Assembly: GCA_004213175.1 (NCBI GenBank)
Contig: SHAT01000012.1
Coordinates: 1 to 43,597 of the forward strand
Origin: Pseudomonadota bacterium
GTDB taxonomy: Bacteria > SAR324 > NAC60-12
Length of the DNA stretch: 43,597 nucleotides
Direction of reading: 5' to 3'
Shown here piece by piece: positions 7,868-17,130 of this stretch (positions are counted from its first letter, which is position 1; every line of letters starts with the position of its first letter). The notes under the pieces were generated by a model. The model was not told the origin of the DNA. It worked only from the letters and a program-made list of their open reading frames with translations, and made no database searches. The position numbers and the translations under genes are program-made.

Positions 7868-9262
7868 ATGCCTAAAACAATGTTTGAAAAAATTTGGAGC
7901 ACTCATCTTGTTTATGAGCAGGAAGGCAATTCAATTGTATACATTGACCGTCACCTGGTGCATGAAGTAACATCAGCGCAAGCCTTTGAAGGATTACGTC
8001 TCGCCGGACGCTCAGTTCTTCATCCGGAAGCGACATATGCTGTTCCCGACCACAATATCCCAACCATCAATCAGGACCAACCGATTGAGGATCCGATTTC
8101 TTCCCTACAGGTAGAGACCCTGCGCAAGAACTGCAGAGAATTTGGGATTACACTGTTCGATCTGGGAGATGAACGTACAGGGATTGTTCATGTCATGGGA
8201 CCGGAGCAAGGATTAACCCTTCCTGGTTCAACTATTGTTTGCGGAGATTCGCACACTGCAACCCATGGTGCTTTTGGCGCATTAGCCTTTGGTATTGGTA
8301 CTTCAGAAGTTGAACATGTACTTGCTACTCAGACTCTGCAGCAAAAAAAACCCAGAACCATGCTGGTGGAAGTTGAAGGACTGCTGCCAGAAACGGTAAC
8401 ACCTAAAGATATTATTCTTGCTATTATTGGCAAAATTGGGACTGCCGGTGGCACCGGTTTCGTAATTGAATATGCGGGAGAAGCTATTCGATCAATGTCA
8501 ATGGAAGGCCGCATGACACTTTGCAATATGACGATCGAAGCTGGTGCGCGTGCAGGCATGGTAGCACCTGATGAAAAAACATTTGAACATCTGAGGAATA
8601 GGCCTTATGCACCGCAAGGCGACTCGTTTGCAGAAGCAGTGTCTTCCTGGAAAAAGCTCCGTACTGATGCTGATGCGAAATTTGATGTTACTGTAAATTT
8701 AAACGCGAAAAATGTTTTACCGCAGGTTACGTGGGGTACAAATCCTGGAATGGTCACTGACATTAATGGTAAAGTTCCGGATCCATCAATAATTGAAAAT
8801 TTGACAGAGCGCAGTTCTGTTGAGCAAGCTTTAAAATATATGGGGCTCAAAGCAAATTTACCTATTCAGGAAATTAGTATTGACCGTGTTTTTATTGGAT
8901 CATGCACAAATTCCCGTATCGAAGATTTACGTTCAGTTGCCGATTTTGTTGAAGGTCGTAAAGTGAATGATACTGTGTCGGCTATGATTGTTCCGGGAAG
9001 TGGTATTATCAAGCGCCAAGCAGAGGAAGAAGGTCTGGATAAAATTTTTATTGAGGCAGGGTTTGATTGGCGTCAGCCGGGATGCTCCATGTGTCTGGCT
9101 ATGAATGATGATGTTCTAAAACCTGGCGAACGCTGTGCTTCTACAAGCAATAGAAACTTTGAAGGCCGCCAGGGTAAAGGTAGCCGTACACATCTTGTTA
9201 GTCCACTGATGGCTGCCGCAGCTGCGATTGCTGGACACTTTGTTGATCCACGTACTTATTAA
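7868..9262 (+). CDS. leuC: 3-isopropylmalate dehydratase, large subunit
   Basis: Large subunit of isopropylmalate isomerase, which converts 2-isopropylmalate to 3-isopropylmalate in leucine synthesis; an aconitase-family 4Fe-4S enzyme. The 464 residues begin [15 protein letters not shown] and include [20 protein letters not shown] (125-144) and the three cluster cysteines: C346 in GSCTNSR, C406 and C409 in GCSMC. These match E. coli LeuC (466 residues) closely. leuD follows after 22 nt, so they form the usual heterodimer operon. leuA and leuB are not in the window. The 184-nt spacer after fliG has no supported gene. Confidence 0.97.
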   Translation: MPKTMFEKIWSTHLVYEQEGNSIVYIDRHLVHEVTSAQAFEGLRLAGRSVLHPEATYAVPDHNIPTINQDQPIEDPISSLQVETLRKNCREFGITLFDLGDERTGIVHVMGPEQGLTLPGSTIVCGDSHTATHGAFGALAFGIGTSEVEHVLATQTLQQKKPRTMLVEVEGLLPETVTPKDIILAIIGKIGTAGGTGFVIEYAGEAIRSMSMEGRMTLCNMTIEAGARAGMVAPDEKTFEHLRNRPYAPQGDSFAEAVSSWKKLRTDADAKFDVTVNLNAKNVLPQVTWGTNPGMVTDINGKVPDPSIIENLTERSSVEQALKYMGLKANLPIQEISIDRVFIGSCTNSRIEDLRSVADFVEGRKVNDTVSAMIVPGSGIIKRQAEEEGLDKIFIEAGFDWRQPGCSMCLAMNDDVLKPGERCASTSNRNFEGRQGKGSRTHLVSPLMAAAAAIAGHFVDPRTY

Positions 9263-9284
9263 TGAACCTTGAAAAAATAATAAA

Positions 9285-9908
9285 ATGGAAGTATTTGACA
9301 CTCTTTCCGGGTTGACTGTACCACTTGATAAAATAAATGTGGACACAGACCAAATTATTCCAAAACAATTCCTAAAAAAAATTGAACGTACTGGTTTCGG
9401 AGTTCATCTTTTCCACGATTGGCGCTATTCAGATGACGCTGGGACACAGTCGAATTCCGAATTTGTGTTGAACTTGCAACGCTATCAGGGAGCACAAATT
9501 TTGTTGACTAGAGATAATTTTGGCTGTGGCTCAAGCCGCGAACATGCTCCGTGGGCTTTGAAGGATTATGGTTTTAAATGTGTTATTGCATCAAGTTTTG
9601 CAGACATTTTTTTCAACAATTGCAGAAAAAATGGAATTTTGGCTGTTGTACTTCAACCGGAGGAAATACATTCTTTGTTTGAGGAAGTTGAAGCTAATGA
9701 AGGATGTCAACTGACGGTCGATCTCCCGCAGCAGATTGTAAGTTCTCCCGAAGGCAAAAAATATTATTTCGAAGTAGATGTTTTTGCAAAAAATTGTTTG
9801 CTTAAAGGTTTGGACGACATTGGCTGGACCTTGCAGTTTGAGGGAAAAATTAAAGCTTATGAACAACAAGCGAGGAAGCAAAATCCTTGGTTATTTTTTG
9901 ATGTGTAA
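9285..9908 (+). CDS. leuD: 3-isopropylmalate dehydratase, small subunit
   Basis: Small (swivel-domain) subunit partnering LeuC. The 207-residue length equals the long LeuD type 1 form of proteobacteria. Conserved features: [14 protein letters not shown] near residues 18-31, FHDWRY near 44-49 and the substrate loop [16 protein letters not shown] near 82-97. It begins 22 nt after leuC and is almost certainly co-transcribed and co-assembled with it. The lipoprotein gene follows after 21 nt, possibly on the same transcript. Confidence 0.97.
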   Translation: MEVFDTLSGLTVPLDKINVDTDQIIPKQFLKKIERTGFGVHLFHDWRYSDDAGTQSNSEFVLNLQRYQGAQILLTRDNFGCGSSREHAPWALKDYGFKCVIASSFADIFFNNCRKNGILAVVLQPEEIHSLFEEVEANEGCQLTVDLPQQIVSSPEGKKYYFEVDVFAKNCLLKGLDDIGWTLQFEGKIKAYEQQARKQNPWLFFDV

Positions 9909-9929
9909 TTTTATCCCGCTAAGGAATCC

Positions 9930-10607
9930 ATGTCATCCTTACGTTTGCCACTAATAATAGTTTTATTCTCAATTATATTTGTAGCGTGTGGGCGTTCTGA
10001 TTTGACTCGGATACGTCTGCTTTCTCCGGTTAATGAGGCAAAAAAAGATCACTCCATTTTCACTGACAAAACCATTTCCACATCAGCAAAAGAAACAACA
10101 GATTCTGATCCAAAAACAAGTGGAGGAGGTATATATTTTTTGTTTAAAAGTATCGGTCTTGGTTATACAACAATTACCACAAATATTGAAAAAAGAACCA
10201 ATAAATCAGTAGATGATACACTGCTGCTCAAAGAAAAAACAACTCTCAAGACCAATTTTACAGATTTGGCATTTGGCATAGGTGAAAACTTTACTCTGAT
10301 GTGGGGTGTGGGGGTCCTTTCTGGAGGAACTCTAGACACTACCTTGAATTATGGTTATAGTGGGGCAACGGATGAAACTCTTAAGAACAAGGAACTTTCG
10401 GGGCATTCTGTATTTTTGGTGTTATCCCATCACGGATTTGGTTTTGAAACACTGTTAGGCTTTAGAACAAATTACATCAAGGCAAATTTGGAAGACAGTC
10501 TAAGTTCTGCAAAAACACTAAAGACAGCAAATTCTATCAGCTATGAAAGTACTAGCCTGAAATTGACTACAAACCAGCTGCAACTTGGAATAGGAGTAAC
10601 TTTCTAA
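9930..10607 (+). CDS. putative outer-membrane lipoprotein, beta-rich
   Basis: No family recognised. The N-terminus (MSSLRLPLIIVLFSIIFVACG) is a lipoprotein signal with FVA-Cys as a near-consensus lipobox, so the mature protein should start at the Cys near residue 20. A polar Ser/Thr/Lys stretch follows (30-65), then alternating hydrophobic/polar strands (GIYFLFKSIGLGYTTI, FTLMWGVGVLSGG, GFGFETLLGFRTNYI), ending in TTNQLQLGIGVTF. This resembles a small outer-membrane beta structure with a C-terminal aromatic, although a barrel with a lipidated N-terminus is unusual. AGGA sits 5 nt before the ATG. It follows leuD by 21 nt, but its function is probably unrelated to leucine synthesis. Confidence 0.75.
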   Translation: MSSLRLPLIIVLFSIIFVACGRSDLTRIRLLSPVNEAKKDHSIFTDKTISTSAKETTDSDPKTSGGGIYFLFKSIGLGYTTITTNIEKRTNKSVDDTLLLKEKTTLKTNFTDLAFGIGENFTLMWGVGVLSGGTLDTTLNYGYSGATDETLKNKELSGHSVFLVLSHHGFGFETLLGFRTNYIKANLEDSLSSAKTLKTANSISYESTSLKLTTNQLQLGIGVTF

Positions 10608-10934
10608 TTGTTCTTTTTTATGTATTGCTGTCAGTATCAGGCAATTGGGTTTTCTGTTCTAATCAAGTAAGTAAATAAAAATCAAAAACTGACTCAACAG
10701 ACACCATAGTTCCAACAGTAACAACTATTTCTCGTGCTGTCGCATCTTCGATGTTACTGCCACGAGCACAATTCCGATTACATTCAGCAAATCCATTGAT
10801 CCCAGAAAAGTAACCCAAAGTAATTTAAAATAAACTTATAGCTTGCCGAATTTACTCAGTTGGTGGACTTCCAATACAGTGACTTCAGAGAATGTATTCA
10901 AAAAAATGGCCCGTGATTCAATAAAAATGTTTTT
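10608..10934. other. convergent intergenic region
   Basis: This lies between the lipoprotein gene (plus) and aroA (minus). Apart from a weak hairpin near its left end, I see nothing clear. Only very short frames exist; the longest plausible is 23 codons on the minus strand and lacks a ribosome-binding site. Confidence 0.4.
10624..10645 (+). terminator. weak terminator-like hairpin after the lipoprotein gene
   Basis: ATTGCTG (10624-10630) can pair with CA and GCAAT (ending at 10645) with a single bulged G, followed by TGGGTTTTCTGTTC. The stem is short and the U-run is interrupted, so function is uncertain; position 16 nt after the stop is suitable. Confidence 0.3.
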
Positions 10935-12218
10935 TCAGGAGCATAACCCGGCAAGCACCTCAAAATAATCCGGAAAAGTTTTACTCACACAGTCCGGATT
11001 GCAGATTGTCACCGACGATTTACCACATGCTACCAATGAAAATGACATGGCCATTCTATGGTCATCGTAGGTGTTGATCGAAGCAATTTTTATCCGTGTA
11101 GGAGGATGAATTACCAGATAGTCATGACCCTCCTCAACCAACGCTCCAAGCTTGCGCAATTCTGTAGAAACCGCCTTAAGGCGTTCCGTTTCTTTGACAC
11201 GCCAATTATAGATGTTCCTGATAGCAGTAGGCCCTGAGGCAAATAGAGCCGTGACCGCCAAAGTCATAGCAGCATCCGGCATTTGATTCATGTCAACGTC
11301 AATCCCATTTAATGTTGATCCAGTCAACTTTACCTGACGAGCACCCCAATCAACTTTTGCACCCATCTGTTCTAATACTTCGGCAAAACGCGAGTCACCC
11401 TGTATACTTTCAGTACCACATCCTTTTACAGTCACAGAACCTCCGGTAATTGCCGCACCGGCCAAAAAATAAGATGCCGTAGAGGCATCGCCTTCAACAT
11501 ATAATTTCCCGGGAGATTGATAATTTTGGCGGGGAATTTGGAAGGTCTGGAAGTCTTTGTGATTTACTGAAACTCCAAAATGCCGCATCAAACGCATGGT
11601 CATTTCCACGTAAGGCACAGAAACAAGTTTGTCAATTATCTCAATCTCAACTTCACTTTTTGCATAGGGTGCAACCAATAAAATAGCTGTCAAATACTGA
11701 CTGCTTATTGCTCCACTCAAACGTGTCTTACCACCGGGGAGCCCATCTGCAATAACTTCAACAGGGGGACAATCTGTATCATTCAGACATCTTAAATTCG
11801 CACCAAGCTGAGAAAGTCCATCTACCAAATCGATAATGGGACGCTCCCTCATACGCGTAACTCCATCCAACACAAAACGTCCGTGCCCCAAAGTCATGGC
11901 TGCGGTCAAAGGCCGGATAGCTGTGCCAGCATTACCCAGCATTAAAGTTGCTTCTGATACCGGAATTTTTCCAGCAGTTCCAGAAACAGAGATTAGATTT
12001 TCAGCACGTTTTTCTTCGAACTGAATTCCAAGTATTTCCAGTGCTTCCACCATCCTGCGGACATCATCGCTATCAAGTAAATTATGAATCTCGGTCTGCC
12101 CTTCTGCCAACATACTAAGAAGCAGTATCCTATTGGAGAGGCTCTTCGAACCAGGCAAATTGACAATTCCGGAAATTTCGTGTATTGGAGACAAAGTGAG
12201 TTTATCTTTTGAACTCAT
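10935..12218 (-). CDS. aroA: 3-phosphoshikimate 1-carboxyvinyltransferase (EPSP synthase)
   Basis: Condenses shikimate-3-phosphate with PEP, sixth step of the shikimate pathway to aromatic amino acids. The 427 residues contain the substrate-binding [17 protein letters not shown] (near 21-37), [17 protein letters not shown] (class I type motif, with Ile where E. coli has Met), the [10 protein letters not shown] block, [10 protein letters not shown] with its catalytic Asp, and DDHRMAMSF plus [13 protein letters not shown] near the end. The length is that of E. coli AroA (427). Its ATG overlaps the lipA stop (ATGA), so translation is probably coupled, though lipoate and aromatic synthesis are unrelated. 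The TIRP-type glyphosate-resistant substitutions are not obvious. Confidence 0.97.
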   Translation of the reverse strand: MSSKDKLTLSPIHEISGIVNLPGSKSLSNRILLLSMLAEGQTEIHNLLDSDDVRRMVEALEILGIQFEEKRAENLISVSGTAGKIPVSEATLMLGNAGTAIRPLTAAMTLGHGRFVLDGVTRMRERPIIDLVDGLSQLGANLRCLNDTDCPPVEVIADGLPGGKTRLSGAISSQYLTAILLVAPYAKSEVEIEIIDKLVSVPYVEMTMRLMRHFGVSVNHKDFQTFQIPRQNYQSPGKLYVEGDASTASYFLAGAAITGGSVTVKGCGTESIQGDSRFAEVLEQMGAKVDWGARQVKLTGSTLNGIDVDMNQMPDAAMTLAVTALFASGPTAIRNIYNWRVKETERLKAVSTELRKLGALVEEGHDYLVIHPPTRIKIASINTYDDHRMAMSFSLVACGKSSVTICNPDCVSKTFPDYFEVLAGLCS

Positions 12219-13114
12219 GCGTTTCCCCTAATTTTTCGTTCAATGTAGAATTCGGCGGCTTTATAAGAACTGCGTACCAGAGGTCCAGATGCTACATACT
12301 CAAATCCCATTTTATCTCCAAGTAATATTAACTCATCAAACTCTTCCGGAGGCACAAATTTTTCTACTTTCAGATGTTTTTTGGAGGGTTGCAGATATTG
12401 ACCGATGGTCAGAAAATCCACGCCGACATCACGCAGATCTTTCATGGCCTGCAAAGTTTCCGTGCGACTTTCACCAACTCCGAGCATTAATGATGATTTG
12501 GTGTAAACTCCTGGACTTTTCTGCTTGATGTAACGTAACACATCCAGCGATTGATCATAACTTGCTCGGGAGTCCCGGACCTTTAAGGTCAGACTCCTGA
12601 CAGTTTCCAGGTTGTGCGCCAAAACCGCGGGACGTGCGTTTATTACTTGTTGAACCAATTCTGTATTTCCTTGAAAATCCGGCATCAACATTTCAATCAG
12701 CATCTCCGGACATGCACGTTGTGTAGAGCGAATGCAGCGTGCAATGTGCGATGCACCCTGGTCAGGAAGATCGTCCCGATCCACAGTTGTTAATACCACA
12801 TATTTTAAAGCCATATTTTCGATCGTTTCGGCTAACTTCTTCGGTTCTTCTGCGTCAAGCTTACCAGGATTTTTTGATGATTTAACTGAACAAAATCTGC
12901 AGCCACGAGTACATGTATCGCCCATCAGCATGAAAGTCGCAGTCCCACCATTCCAACACTCACCAATGTTAGGACAATTAGCCTCTTCGCAAACTGTACT
13001 CAGGTTAAGATTTGCAGAACGTTTTTTGATAGAAGAATATCGTTTCCCGCCCGGAAATGGGACTTTCAGCCACGGAGGTTTTTTTGTAGACAATCCAGTC
13101 ATTTTTGTTGACAC
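12215..13114 (-). CDS. lipA: lipoyl synthase (radical SAM)
   Basis: Inserts two sulfur atoms into protein-bound octanoyl groups to make lipoate for 2-oxoacid dehydrogenases and the glycine cleavage system. Both iron-sulfur signatures are visible: the auxiliary cluster cysteines C42, C47 and C53 in [12 protein letters not shown], and the radical SAM cysteines C68, C72 and C75 in CTRGCRFC. The closing motif [10 protein letters not shown] near residue 281 supplies the conserved RSS(S/Y) serine ligand. Length of 299 is normal. It is the first gene of a two-gene minus-strand unit with aroA. No lipB is present in the window, so octanoyl transfer must be encoded elsewhere. Confidence 0.97.
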   Translation of the reverse strand: MSTKMTGLSTKKPPWLKVPFPGGKRYSSIKKRSANLNLSTVCEEANCPNIGECWNGGTATFMLMGDTCTRGCRFCSVKSSKNPGKLDAEEPKKLAETIENMALKYVVLTTVDRDDLPDQGASHIARCIRSTQRACPEMLIEMLMPDFQGNTELVQQVINARPAVLAHNLETVRSLTLKVRDSRASYDQSLDVLRYIKQKSPGVYTKSSLMLGVGESRTETLQAMKDLRDVGVDFLTIGQYLQPSKKHLKVEKFVPPEEFDELILLGDKMGFEYVASGPLVRSSYKAAEFYIERKIRGNA

Positions 13115-13423
13115 TTAATTTTCTAATGAAGGTTATTTCTATTAGATAAAAGTAATCTTTTCTGTCTGACCATTTCACCATAACCTAGGAAACTTCACAA
13201 TTCAAAACCAAAAATTTACGGGTAGGGCCTTTCCAAGACAGCTAAATTTGAATTATTCCAACTGGCGCTTCCTTGACTTTTTTACATGCCCATTGATACT
13301 TTGTTTAACAAGGAAGTATGTGAATGACTTGTTTTGTTTCTGATTTTTTTTTGCGTCATGCAACAAATATAATCACCCATTAAGCATAAATCAAAGGAAC
13401 ATATTTAAACAGATAAACATAAA
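13115..13423. other. divergent promoter region lipA / SHMT-like gene
   Basis: About 309 nt between lipA (minus) and the SHMT-like gene (plus). No gene is supported. A promoter-like pair enclosed by an 8-bp inverted repeat (13268-13316) is listed separately; a second good -10 hexamer, TATAAT at 13368-13373, lies nearer the gene but has no convincing -35 partner. Confidence 0.5.
13268..13316 (+). promoter_or_regulatory. promoter candidate flanked by inverted repeat
   Basis: TTGACT (13273-13278) and GATACT (13295-13300) with a 16-nt spacer form a plausible sigma-70 promoter reading toward the SHMT-like gene. Exact 8-bp inverted arms CTTCCTTG (13268-13275) and CAAGGAAG (13309-13316) bracket it, overlapping the -35 and the expected start site. 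This layout would suit an operator, but nothing identifies the regulator. Confidence 0.4.
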
Positions 13424-14755
13424 ATGAACGATAACAAAAATATTCGCCCATGGGTTCCAGCAGACGTGGAGCATTTTATTCAGCAACATGCTTCGCAATA
13501 TCAGGAGATGTCTTTTGAAGAACTAGAAGCAAAAGTCTTTACACTGGTTGATTTACATGAGCAATTGATGGATAAGCAAAGCATAGTACTTTATGCCGGC
13601 ACAAATGTGATTAATCCAAAAGCTGCTAAAATGCTTTCATCCAGCATTGGTAGTAGAGCCAGTTTAGGTTATCCCGGAGATAAATATAACAAGGGTATGG
13701 AGCATGCGGATCAGTTAGAAATAATGTTAATGTCTCTGTTGCGAAAATTGTTTGATGCAAAATATGTTGAGTACAGAGTCCCAAGCGGTTCGATTGCAAA
13801 CCTTTATGCGTACATGGCAACCACCAAACCTGGTGATAAAATCATGGCTTTTTCAGATTCTGCGGCCGGACATGTAACACACCATGCTGAAGGAGCAGCA
13901 GGACTTTACGGGCTTGAAATCCATAAGGTTCCTTTTGATTTTACACAAATGGATGTTGATCTTGACAAGCTGTTGAGTGAAGCAAAACAAGTGCGACCAA
14001 AGCTAATAATTATTGCAGGCAGTATGTGCTTATTCCCATATTCGCTGAGTGAAGTCAGGAAAGTGGCTGATGAAGTTGGTGCGTGGATTTTATATGACGC
14101 GGCTCATATGGGAGGATTGATTGCGGGCGGTGAATTTCAACAGCCGTTGAAAGAAGGTGCGGATCTGATGACCGGCTCGACTTATAAAAGTTTTGGCGGA
14201 CCACCTTCCGGAATGATTTTGAGCAATTCAGCAAAATTGGCGGAGCGTTTGGATAAAATTGCTTTTCCAGGACTTACCGCTAATTTTGATCTCAGTCGCG
14301 TTGGAGCGATGTTAATAGCTGTTTTGGATTTGCTTACTCACGGCCAAGAATACGCAAAAATGTGTATCTCTAACGCAAAAGCGCTCGCGGAATTTCTGCA
14401 TGCTGGAGGATGCGAAGTTTTTCAGGTTTACGGAAAAGGGTTTACTAATTCCCAACATGTTGCTTTACCAGCCGAAGCCTACGGAGGAGGGAACACTGCG
14501 TCGAAGCTGCTGGAAAAAGCAAATTTGCTTACCAGTGGGATTGGATTACCCTTGCCAGTGGTTCCCGGTGACTTCAACGCGATACGCCTGGGGACACAGG
14601 AAATTACTCGTTGGGGTATGTATCCAGAAAGCATGGGAATAGTTGCAGACTTTTTCTGCCGTGTGTTAGTTCAACGGGAAAATCCGGAAAAACTAAAATC
14701 TGCTGTTAAAGAATTCCGCAAACAATTTCAAAAACTGCATTTCATTCGTGCTTAA
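13424..14755 (+). CDS. serine hydroxymethyltransferase-like PLP enzyme (divergent)
   Basis: A fold-type I PLP enzyme of the GlyA family, 443 residues. PLP-binding features are present: TGSTYKSFGGP with the Schiff-base lysine K255, D225 and H228 in YDAAHMGGL, GHVTHH near 149-154 and the carboxylate-binding R388 in NAIRLGTQEITRWG. By eye alignment with E. coli GlyA, however, Tyr55, Glu57, Tyr65, His228 and Arg235 correspond here to A79, L81, N89, Y254 and P261. Glu57 is important for the folate-dependent reaction, so canonical serine/glycine interconversion is doubtful; a folate-independent aldolase, transaldolase or alpha-methylserine-type activity is possible. It appears monocistronic, with its own promoter region. 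Annotation as plain glyA should be avoided. Confidence 0.85.
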   Translation: MNDNKNIRPWVPADVEHFIQQHASQYQEMSFEELEAKVFTLVDLHEQLMDKQSIVLYAGTNVINPKAAKMLSSSIGSRASLGYPGDKYNKGMEHADQLEIMLMSLLRKLFDAKYVEYRVPSGSIANLYAYMATTKPGDKIMAFSDSAAGHVTHHAEGAAGLYGLEIHKVPFDFTQMDVDLDKLLSEAKQVRPKLIIIAGSMCLFPYSLSEVRKVADEVGAWILYDAAHMGGLIAGGEFQQPLKEGADLMTGSTYKSFGGPPSGMILSNSAKLAERLDKIAFPGLTANFDLSRVGAMLIAVLDLLTHGQEYAKMCISNAKALAEFLHAGGCEVFQVYGKGFTNSQHVALPAEAYGGGNTASKLLEKANLLTSGIGLPLPVVPGDFNAIRLGTQEITRWGMYPESMGIVADFFCRVLVQRENPEKLKSAVKEFRKQFQKLHFIRA

Positions 14756-14803
14756 GGAAATTAAAAACAGCTGGAATTTTTAGCAATGGATTCATAAATA
14801 AAC

Positions 14804-15277
14804 TTAATAAATATTCAACTGATCAACTTCTTTTAACAAGTAAATTTCCAACTCCAGCATTTCTCGGGCTTCCTCTGCAGAACGCTCATGATCCCACCCT
14901 GCAAGGTGTGCGCAGCCATGCGCCAAAAGACGGATAAGTTCTGTATCAAAATCCCAACCGTTTTCTGCGGCTTGCTCCTTGACGCGTTCCCCTGAGACTA
15001 CCAAATCACCTGCCAACTCCATTTCATTAGTGTACTGAACTTGCGAAAGATCGGAATCCCTTTCATCATCAGCATAAGACCATGAAAGAATATCTGTAGG
15101 GCTATCTATACCACGGAATTTTAGATTCAGTTTTTGGATCTCCTTATCATCAGTGAGGTATAAAGAGAGTCCTCGTTCATTTATAAAAAGATTTTTCAGA
15201 AATACTTTTAATACTTCCTCGAGCTGATTTTGATTTATTAAACTTTCCCAGTTAGCACCACAACGAATTTCAATCAT
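14804..15277 (-). CDS. ybeY: endoribonuclease / rRNA maturation factor YbeY
   Basis: Metal-dependent RNase involved in 16S rRNA 3'-end maturation and ribosome quality control. The 157-residue protein has the UPF0054 signature: H120, H124 and H130 in the zinc-binding run HGCAHLAGWDH, and the upstream FRGIDSPTDILSW block (55-66, usual form FRxxDxPTDVLSF). Length is normal. The ATG overlaps the rsmH stop (ATGA), so expression is probably coupled; both proteins act on 16S rRNA. The usual partner genes phoH and the CBS-domain hemolysin-like gene are absent next to it. Confidence 0.95.
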   Translation of the reverse strand: MIEIRCGANWESLINQNQLEEVLKVFLKNLFINERGLSLYLTDDKEIQKLNLKFRGIDSPTDILSWSYADDERDSDLSQVQYTNEMELAGDLVVSGERVKEQAAENGWDFDTELIRLLAHGCAHLAGWDHERSAEEAREMLELEIYLLKEVDQLNIY

Positions 15278-16224
15278 GAGTCTTTTTTTGAAAAAGAAAA
15301 AACACGCAAATGAGCACTACGACTCCGTGGATTTTCAGTGGTCTCTTTGGCAGATGCATTAACCGGTCGTCTTGTAATTACTCTGCCCAAAGATTTTTCA
15401 CCACATATACAGTAAGGTAAATCAGTTGGACAAACACAAGGGTTTTCCCATTTACGGAACTGGTGTTTGACCATCCTGTCTTCTAGTGAATGGAATGAGA
15501 TTATGGCCAAACGTCCATCTAGCTTAAGACATGACGGAACCTCTTTTAACAAAACTCCAAGTTCATTTAATTCATCATTAACGACAATTCTGATTGCTTG
15601 AAAAGTTAATGTTGCGGGATTAAATCCTGGCTTTTGTAATCGTCTTGGTTTTACATGCCCTACCAGATCAGCAAGTTCTTTGGTTGTTTCCAACGGTTTT
15701 TCCTCACGTTTCGCGAGGATGGCACTAACTATTTTACGAGCAAAATGTTCCTCACCATAAGTACGCAATATCCTAAGCAATTCGTGTTCACTTGAATTAT
15801 TAACCAGATCTGCTGCAGTAAAGTCCTGACGATCCGGATCCATACGCATATCAAGTGGACCGTCATACATAAAGGAAAATCCGCGCTCTGGACGTGCAAG
15901 CTGTTCGGAAGAAAGACCGATATCAGCCAAAATATAATCAAACCGAGATTCCCCCCATTTTTCAAAACAACGAGGCAATTCTGAAAAAGATGCATGATCT
16001 AGACGTATTTGTTTTTTGTAATTCTTGAGACATTCTGCTGCTGCGTTTAATGCTTTTACATCCCGATCTATCCCATACAAATTTGCTTCAGGAAATTTTT
16101 CCAACAACCTTCTGCTGTGTCCTCCACCTCCGAGAGTACAGTCCAAAATTGACTTGCTTGCATGCGGGGCAAAATCTAAGACTTCTTCGGCTAATACAGG
16201 AATATGCTCAAACTCCATATTCAT
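15274..16224 (-). CDS. rsmH: 16S rRNA m4C1402 methyltransferase RsmH
   Basis: Methylates N4 of C1402 in the ribosomal P site using SAM. Start MNMEFEHIPVLAEEVLDFA and the SAM-binding LDCTLGGGGHSRRLLE (about 27-42) are characteristic; LYGIDRD, YILADIGLSSEQL, FSFMYDGPLDMRMD and the closing RPVNASAKETTENPRSRSAHLRVF complete the family pattern over 316 residues. The start overlaps the stop of the TAXI gene by 4 nt and its end overlaps ybeY in the same way. In most bacteria rsmH opens the division and cell-wall (dcw) cluster after mraZ; here neither mraZ nor ftsL/ftsI is adjacent. Confidence 0.97.
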   Translation of the reverse strand: MNMEFEHIPVLAEEVLDFAPHASKSILDCTLGGGGHSRRLLEKFPEANLYGIDRDVKALNAAAECLKNYKKQIRLDHASFSELPRCFEKWGESRFDYILADIGLSSEQLARPERGFSFMYDGPLDMRMDPDRQDFTAADLVNNSSEHELLRILRTYGEEHFARKIVSAILAKREEKPLETTKELADLVGHVKPRRLQKPGFNPATLTFQAIRIVVNDELNELGVLLKEVPSCLKLDGRLAIISFHSLEDRMVKHQFRKWENPCVCPTDLPYCICGEKSLGRVITRRPVNASAKETTENPRSRSAHLRVFSFSKKDS

Positions 16225-17117
16225 TTAAAGAGAAAGACCGTTTTAGCCGCAGAATGAAAAGGATAAATTCTTCGGAAAGTAATATTGTCTTTACGGACTA
16301 AATTGTTAAAAAGGAAATGAGGATTGAGTGCCTCTTTTTGAGAAAACATAAGGTTAAGTAGAGTTACTGCCAGTTTATCCGGAAAATCTGCTGACGTGAC
16401 CAAAACAGGATTCCATGCTACTGCTGATAATGCCTCAGTTTGATATGAAAAAGTATTAGCAGAAATTTTTTTATGTCTGAGCCATGGATATTCTAATTTC
16501 AGTGACTGAATGAGTCGCTGCTCCAATGATAAAAGCCTGATCCCAGCAAAGTGCTCAAGCCAGTTATTGATTTCATCTAAAGGTGCAGGTCCAGTAAATG
16601 CCATAACTTCCTCAGAAAAACCGCCCATGAAATCAGGAATACTGCTACCGTTGAACCAGCTTATTTCGGTCCGTGGAGATAACTTCTTCCAGACTTGAGC
16701 AAAATGGAGTGAATTATCATGTACTAGTAAAGTCTGTGTACTATCGAGAGATAGATACGAACCCGGAACAGTACCAAGGATATAAAGCCAATTATTCCAG
16801 AGCAAAGATAAAACGCGCACTCCAGTAAATTTTTTTAACTTTTCGTGTGCAGTTTTAGCGTCAATGATTGCCAAAGAAACTCTATTATTCGTTAGTTGTG
16901 TCAAACGATTCTCCGCAGATATTTCCGTACGTATCACAAGTTGCGATTTGATGATTCCTGCTGATGATGCCCACAGTCTTGACAACTCATTTGCAAATAT
17001 ATATGAACCTGTACCTTGAGATGCGGTCAGGATTATATGTTGTGACTTACCCCATGAAGTCCATGACAATGAACAAACCCACAACATCAGAAATATTTTT
17101 GTAATTACTTTTTTCAT
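16221..17117 (-). CDS. TAXI-family TRAP solute-binding protein, exported
   Basis: Looks like the periplasmic receptor of a TRAP transporter of the TAXI type. From the ATG at 17115-17117 the product is 298 residues with a signal peptide (MKKVITKIFLMLWVCSLSW). Near the mature N-terminus GTGSYIFANELSRLW matches the TAXI ligand loop G-T-G-G-x-Y, and ENRLTQLTNNRVSLAIID matches the ENxxxLxxGxxDxAxVQ segment. The frame is open 10 codons further to an ATG at 17147 that overlaps mutM; the inner start is preferred for the signal peptide, though neither has a strong ribosome-binding site. No TRAP membrane gene (DctQM/fused permease) is near. The match is moderate, so a repurposed binding protein is possible. 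Confidence 0.72.
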   Translation of the reverse strand: MKKVITKIFLMLWVCSLSWTSWGKSQHIILTASQGTGSYIFANELSRLWASSAGIIKSQLVIRTEISAENRLTQLTNNRVSLAIIDAKTAHEKLKKFTGVRVLSLLWNNWLYILGTVPGSYLSLDSTQTLLVHDNSLHFAQVWKKLSPRTEISWFNGSSIPDFMGGFSEEVMAFTGPAPLDEINNWLEHFAGIRLLSLEQRLIQSLKLEYPWLRHKKISANTFSYQTEALSAVAWNPVLVTSADFPDKLAVTLLNLMFSQKEALNPHFLFNNLVRKDNITFRRIYPFHSAAKTVFLFK

Positions 17118-17130
17118 CGTATTTGCTAAG

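Noticed and set aside
7687-7875. 62-codon frame between fliG and leuC
   Set aside because: Composition is Asn/Phe/Lys/Ile-rich like random AT-rich DNA, it overlaps the leuC start, and the nearby GGAGGTGA is inside the fliG coding end and 13 nt away, too far for this ATG.
10725-10796. 23-codon hydrophobic minus-strand frame downstream of aroA
   Set aside because: Too short, no Shine-Dalgarno, and no supporting context.
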